Under the pieces are notes generated by a model, which saw only the letters and a list, made by a program, of their open reading frames with translations, ran no database searches and was not told where the DNA came from. A stretch of DNA of 7,368 nt, taken from Porticoccaceae bacterium (lineage in GTDB: Bacteria > Pseudomonadota > Gammaproteobacteria > Pseudomonadales > Porticoccaceae). The position numbers and the translations under genes were made by a program. Shown in pieces: positions 6,425 through 7,368 of the stretch (the first letter of the stretch is position 1; the number at the start of each line of letters is the position of its first letter). Location: NCBI GenBank assembly GCA_028822945.1, contig JAPKCN010000090.1, positions 1 through 7,368 on the forward strand, in the 5' to 3' direction.

Positions 6425-6690
6425 TTCGCCGCGAATTCGAAATTGTTAACAAGCTTGGTTTACATGCGCGGGCCGCAACGAAGCTGGCGCGTCTCACAGG
6501 TGGTTTTGAATGCCAAATCCACACCGGAAAAACTCCCCCTCTAGTAAACGCTAAGAGCGTAATGTCCCTCATGTTGCTGGCCGCAAGTCAGGGCACTCGT
6601 CTGATCTTCGAATTCGACGGCGCCGACCAAGATAATGCCAGCGATGCGGTGGCGCGTTTGATCGCCAACTTTTTTGATGAAGGCGAATAG
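6421..6690 (+). CDS. ptsO: Nitrogen PTS phosphocarrier protein NPr
   Basis: NPr is an HPr-like carrier that moves phosphate from EI-Ntr (PtsP, not in this window) to PtsN, encoded two genes upstream. The protein has 89 aa, standard for the family. The phosphorylated histidine is His15 in KLGLHARAATKLARL. The second conserved block is NAKSVMSLMLLAASQGTRL (43-61), with Ser46 at the position corresponding to the regulatory serine of Gram-positive HPr; an HPr kinase cannot be assessed here. The start is a GTG overlapping the rapZ stop. It is backed by a strong AGAGGAG at 6403-6409, 11 bases upstream, the purine-rich site most likely to set this start. It is also known as npr. Carriage with ptsN, rapZ and rpoN separates it from sugar-PTS HPr. 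Confidence 0.96.
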   Translation: MIRREFEIVNKLGLHARAATKLARLTGGFECQIHTGKTPPLVNAKSVMSLMLLAASQGTRLIFEFDGADQDNASDAVARLIANFFDEGE

Positions 6691-6714
6691 CAGTTTTATT
6701 CGACGGAACTGTTA
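6688..6714 (+). repeat. Inverted repeat across the ptsO stop codon
   Basis: TAGCAGTT (6688-6695) can pair with AACTGTTA (6707-6714): eight pairs with one G-U, around an 11-base loop. The left arm begins with the ptsO TAG. No T-run follows, so it is a poor intrinsic terminator; at most it could weaken read-through into mgtE or protect the upstream message end. It parallels the inverted repeat over the lptB stop. The function is unproven. Confidence 0.35.
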
Positions 6715-6757
6715 GTGCGCAGCAGAGATCGCTAATATAGGTCCTCTAGAGTTGGAG

Positions 6758-6826
6758 TTTAGGTCGCGGAGCGAAGCATGGTCACATCCATTGAAAATAG
6801 TAACTTACTGACTATTTTAGGTCGCG
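6758..6826 (+). repeat. 11-base direct repeat flanking the mgtE start
   Basis: TTTAGGTCGCG occurs exactly at 6758-6768 and again at 6816-6826, 58 bases apart. The first copy ends in the mgtE ribosome binding site; the second lies in codons 13-17 of mgtE. The 87-base gap 6691-6777 otherwise shows only a weak possible -10 (TAATAT, 6733-6738) without a convincing -35. The repeat could be a paired operator or just coincidence. I know of no regulator with this site. Confidence 0.35.
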
Positions 6827-7368
6827 CCATCGACACTGGTACCCTCAGTCGCGCGCGCGAGATGCTCAATCATCTATCGCCTCCCGACATTGCCCACGAA
6901 CTCGAAACCGCGCCACCGAAATACCGCCATGTGTTGTGGGAGTTAGTCGAGAAAGAAAACAGTGGCGAAGTACTACAAGAATTATCCGATGATATTCAGG
7001 TAGAATTTCTCGAGCAAATGAATGGTAGTCAGGTCGCTTTACTGACTGCCGGTCTCGATGTCGACGACGTAGTTGACATCCTGCAACAGTTGCCGGGGCA
7101 AGTTGTTTCTGCCGCACTACAATCGATGTCGATGCAGGACAGGCTACGTGTAGAGTCAGTGCTTACTTATGACGAAGAGACCGCCGGTGGAATGATGGAT
7201 ACAGAGGTTATTACAGTTCGAGCCGACATAACTTTAGATGCTGTGCTGCGCTATTTGCGCAGGCACAGCGACATACCCGATATCACTGACAGTCTATTTG
7301 TGGTCAATCGGCAAGATAAATTTCTTGGCCTACTGCCGCTTGGCAAGCTTTTGACATCAAGTCCAACG
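6778..7368 (+). CDS. mgtE: Magnesium transporter MgtE, 3' end cut off
   Basis: MgtE is an inner-membrane Mg2+ channel gated by cytoplasmic Mg2+ through its N and CBS domains. The frame is open from the ATG at 6778 to the window edge, giving 197 residues out of the roughly 450 usual for the family. Residues about 20-130 are the alpha-helical MgtE_N domain (repeated LQELSDDIQVEFLEQM and VVDILQQLP type units). The hallmark YDEETAGGMMDTEVITV is at 131-147, with TAGGMM at 135-140, and leads into the first CBS domain (to the end: DSLFVVNRQDKFLGLLPL). The second CBS domain and the membrane domain lie beyond the window. GGAG at 6768-6771, 6 bases from the ATG, is a good Shine-Dalgarno, and an in-frame TAG at 6760 rules out a longer form. 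It is on the same strand as ptsO, 87 bases downstream, so it could be read from the rpoN cluster or its own promoter. Confidence 0.95.
   Translation, partial: MVTSIENSNLLTILGRAIDTGTLSRAREMLNHLSPPDIAHELETAPPKYRHVLWELVEKENSGEVLQELSDDIQVEFLEQMNGSQVALLTAGLDVDDVVDILQQLPGQVVSAALQSMSMQDRLRVESVLTYDEETAGGMMDTEVITVRADITLDAVLRYLRRHSDIPDITDSLFVVNRQDKFLGLLPLGKLLTSSPT

Noticed and set aside
6691..6777. Magnesium riboswitch (M-box) in the mgtE leader
   Set aside because: The gap is only 87 bases, too short for an M-box, and no M-box-like helices are visible.
1..7368. Mobile element, CRISPR array, tRNA/rRNA or horizontally acquired island
   Set aside because: The window is almost entirely filled by conserved core genes in a standard order, with no terminal repeats, regular spacers, structural RNA or abrupt composition change.

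Overview
This window is a compact, single-strand (+) run of eleven genes in the order kdsD-kdsC-lptC-lptA-lptB-rpoN-hpf-ptsN-rapZ-ptsO-mgtE. That order is the conserved rpoN neighbourhood of Gammaproteobacteria, with mgtE added at the downstream end. The proteins resemble both the Escherichia coli and the Pseudomonas versions. GC content looks close to 50%, and there are no mobile elements, RNA genes or transferred islands. The most likely source is a chromosomal core region of a non-enteric gammaproteobacterium, possibly an aquatic one; I cannot name the genus. Two genes are cut by the window edges: kdsD lacks its 5' end and mgtE lacks its 3' end.

Region 1 (1-3127) makes and exports lipopolysaccharide. 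KdsD and KdsC carry out two steps toward Kdo, the inner-core sugar of LPS. LptC, LptA and LptB are the inner-membrane anchor, periplasmic bridge and ATPase of the Lpt export machine. These genes overlap or nearly touch (ATGA overlaps at kdsC/lptC and lptA/lptB, a 14-base overlap at lptC/lptA), so they are probably co-transcribed and translationally coupled.

Region 2 (3128-3216) is one of only two real intergenic gaps. It holds an inverted repeat across the lptB stop codon and, just before rpoN, a close match to a sigma-54 (-24/-12) promoter. This suggests that rpoN is controlled by its own product, and it is the most interesting regulatory signal here.

Region 3 (3217-6690) is the rpoN cluster: sigma-54, the short hibernation promoting factor HPF, and the nitrogen-related phosphotransfer proteins PtsN (EIIA-Ntr) and PtsO (NPr), with the nucleotide-binding regulator RapZ between them. 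Spacing is 2-12 bases or a GTGA overlap. The EI-Ntr enzyme (PtsP) that would start the phosphorelay is not in the window.

Region 4 (6691-7368) has an 87-base gap with a weak hairpin and an 11-base direct repeat, then the start of mgtE, a magnesium channel/transporter with its own good ribosome binding site. I see no previously undescribed system. The findings are mostly regulatory details and a divergent RapZ C-terminus.
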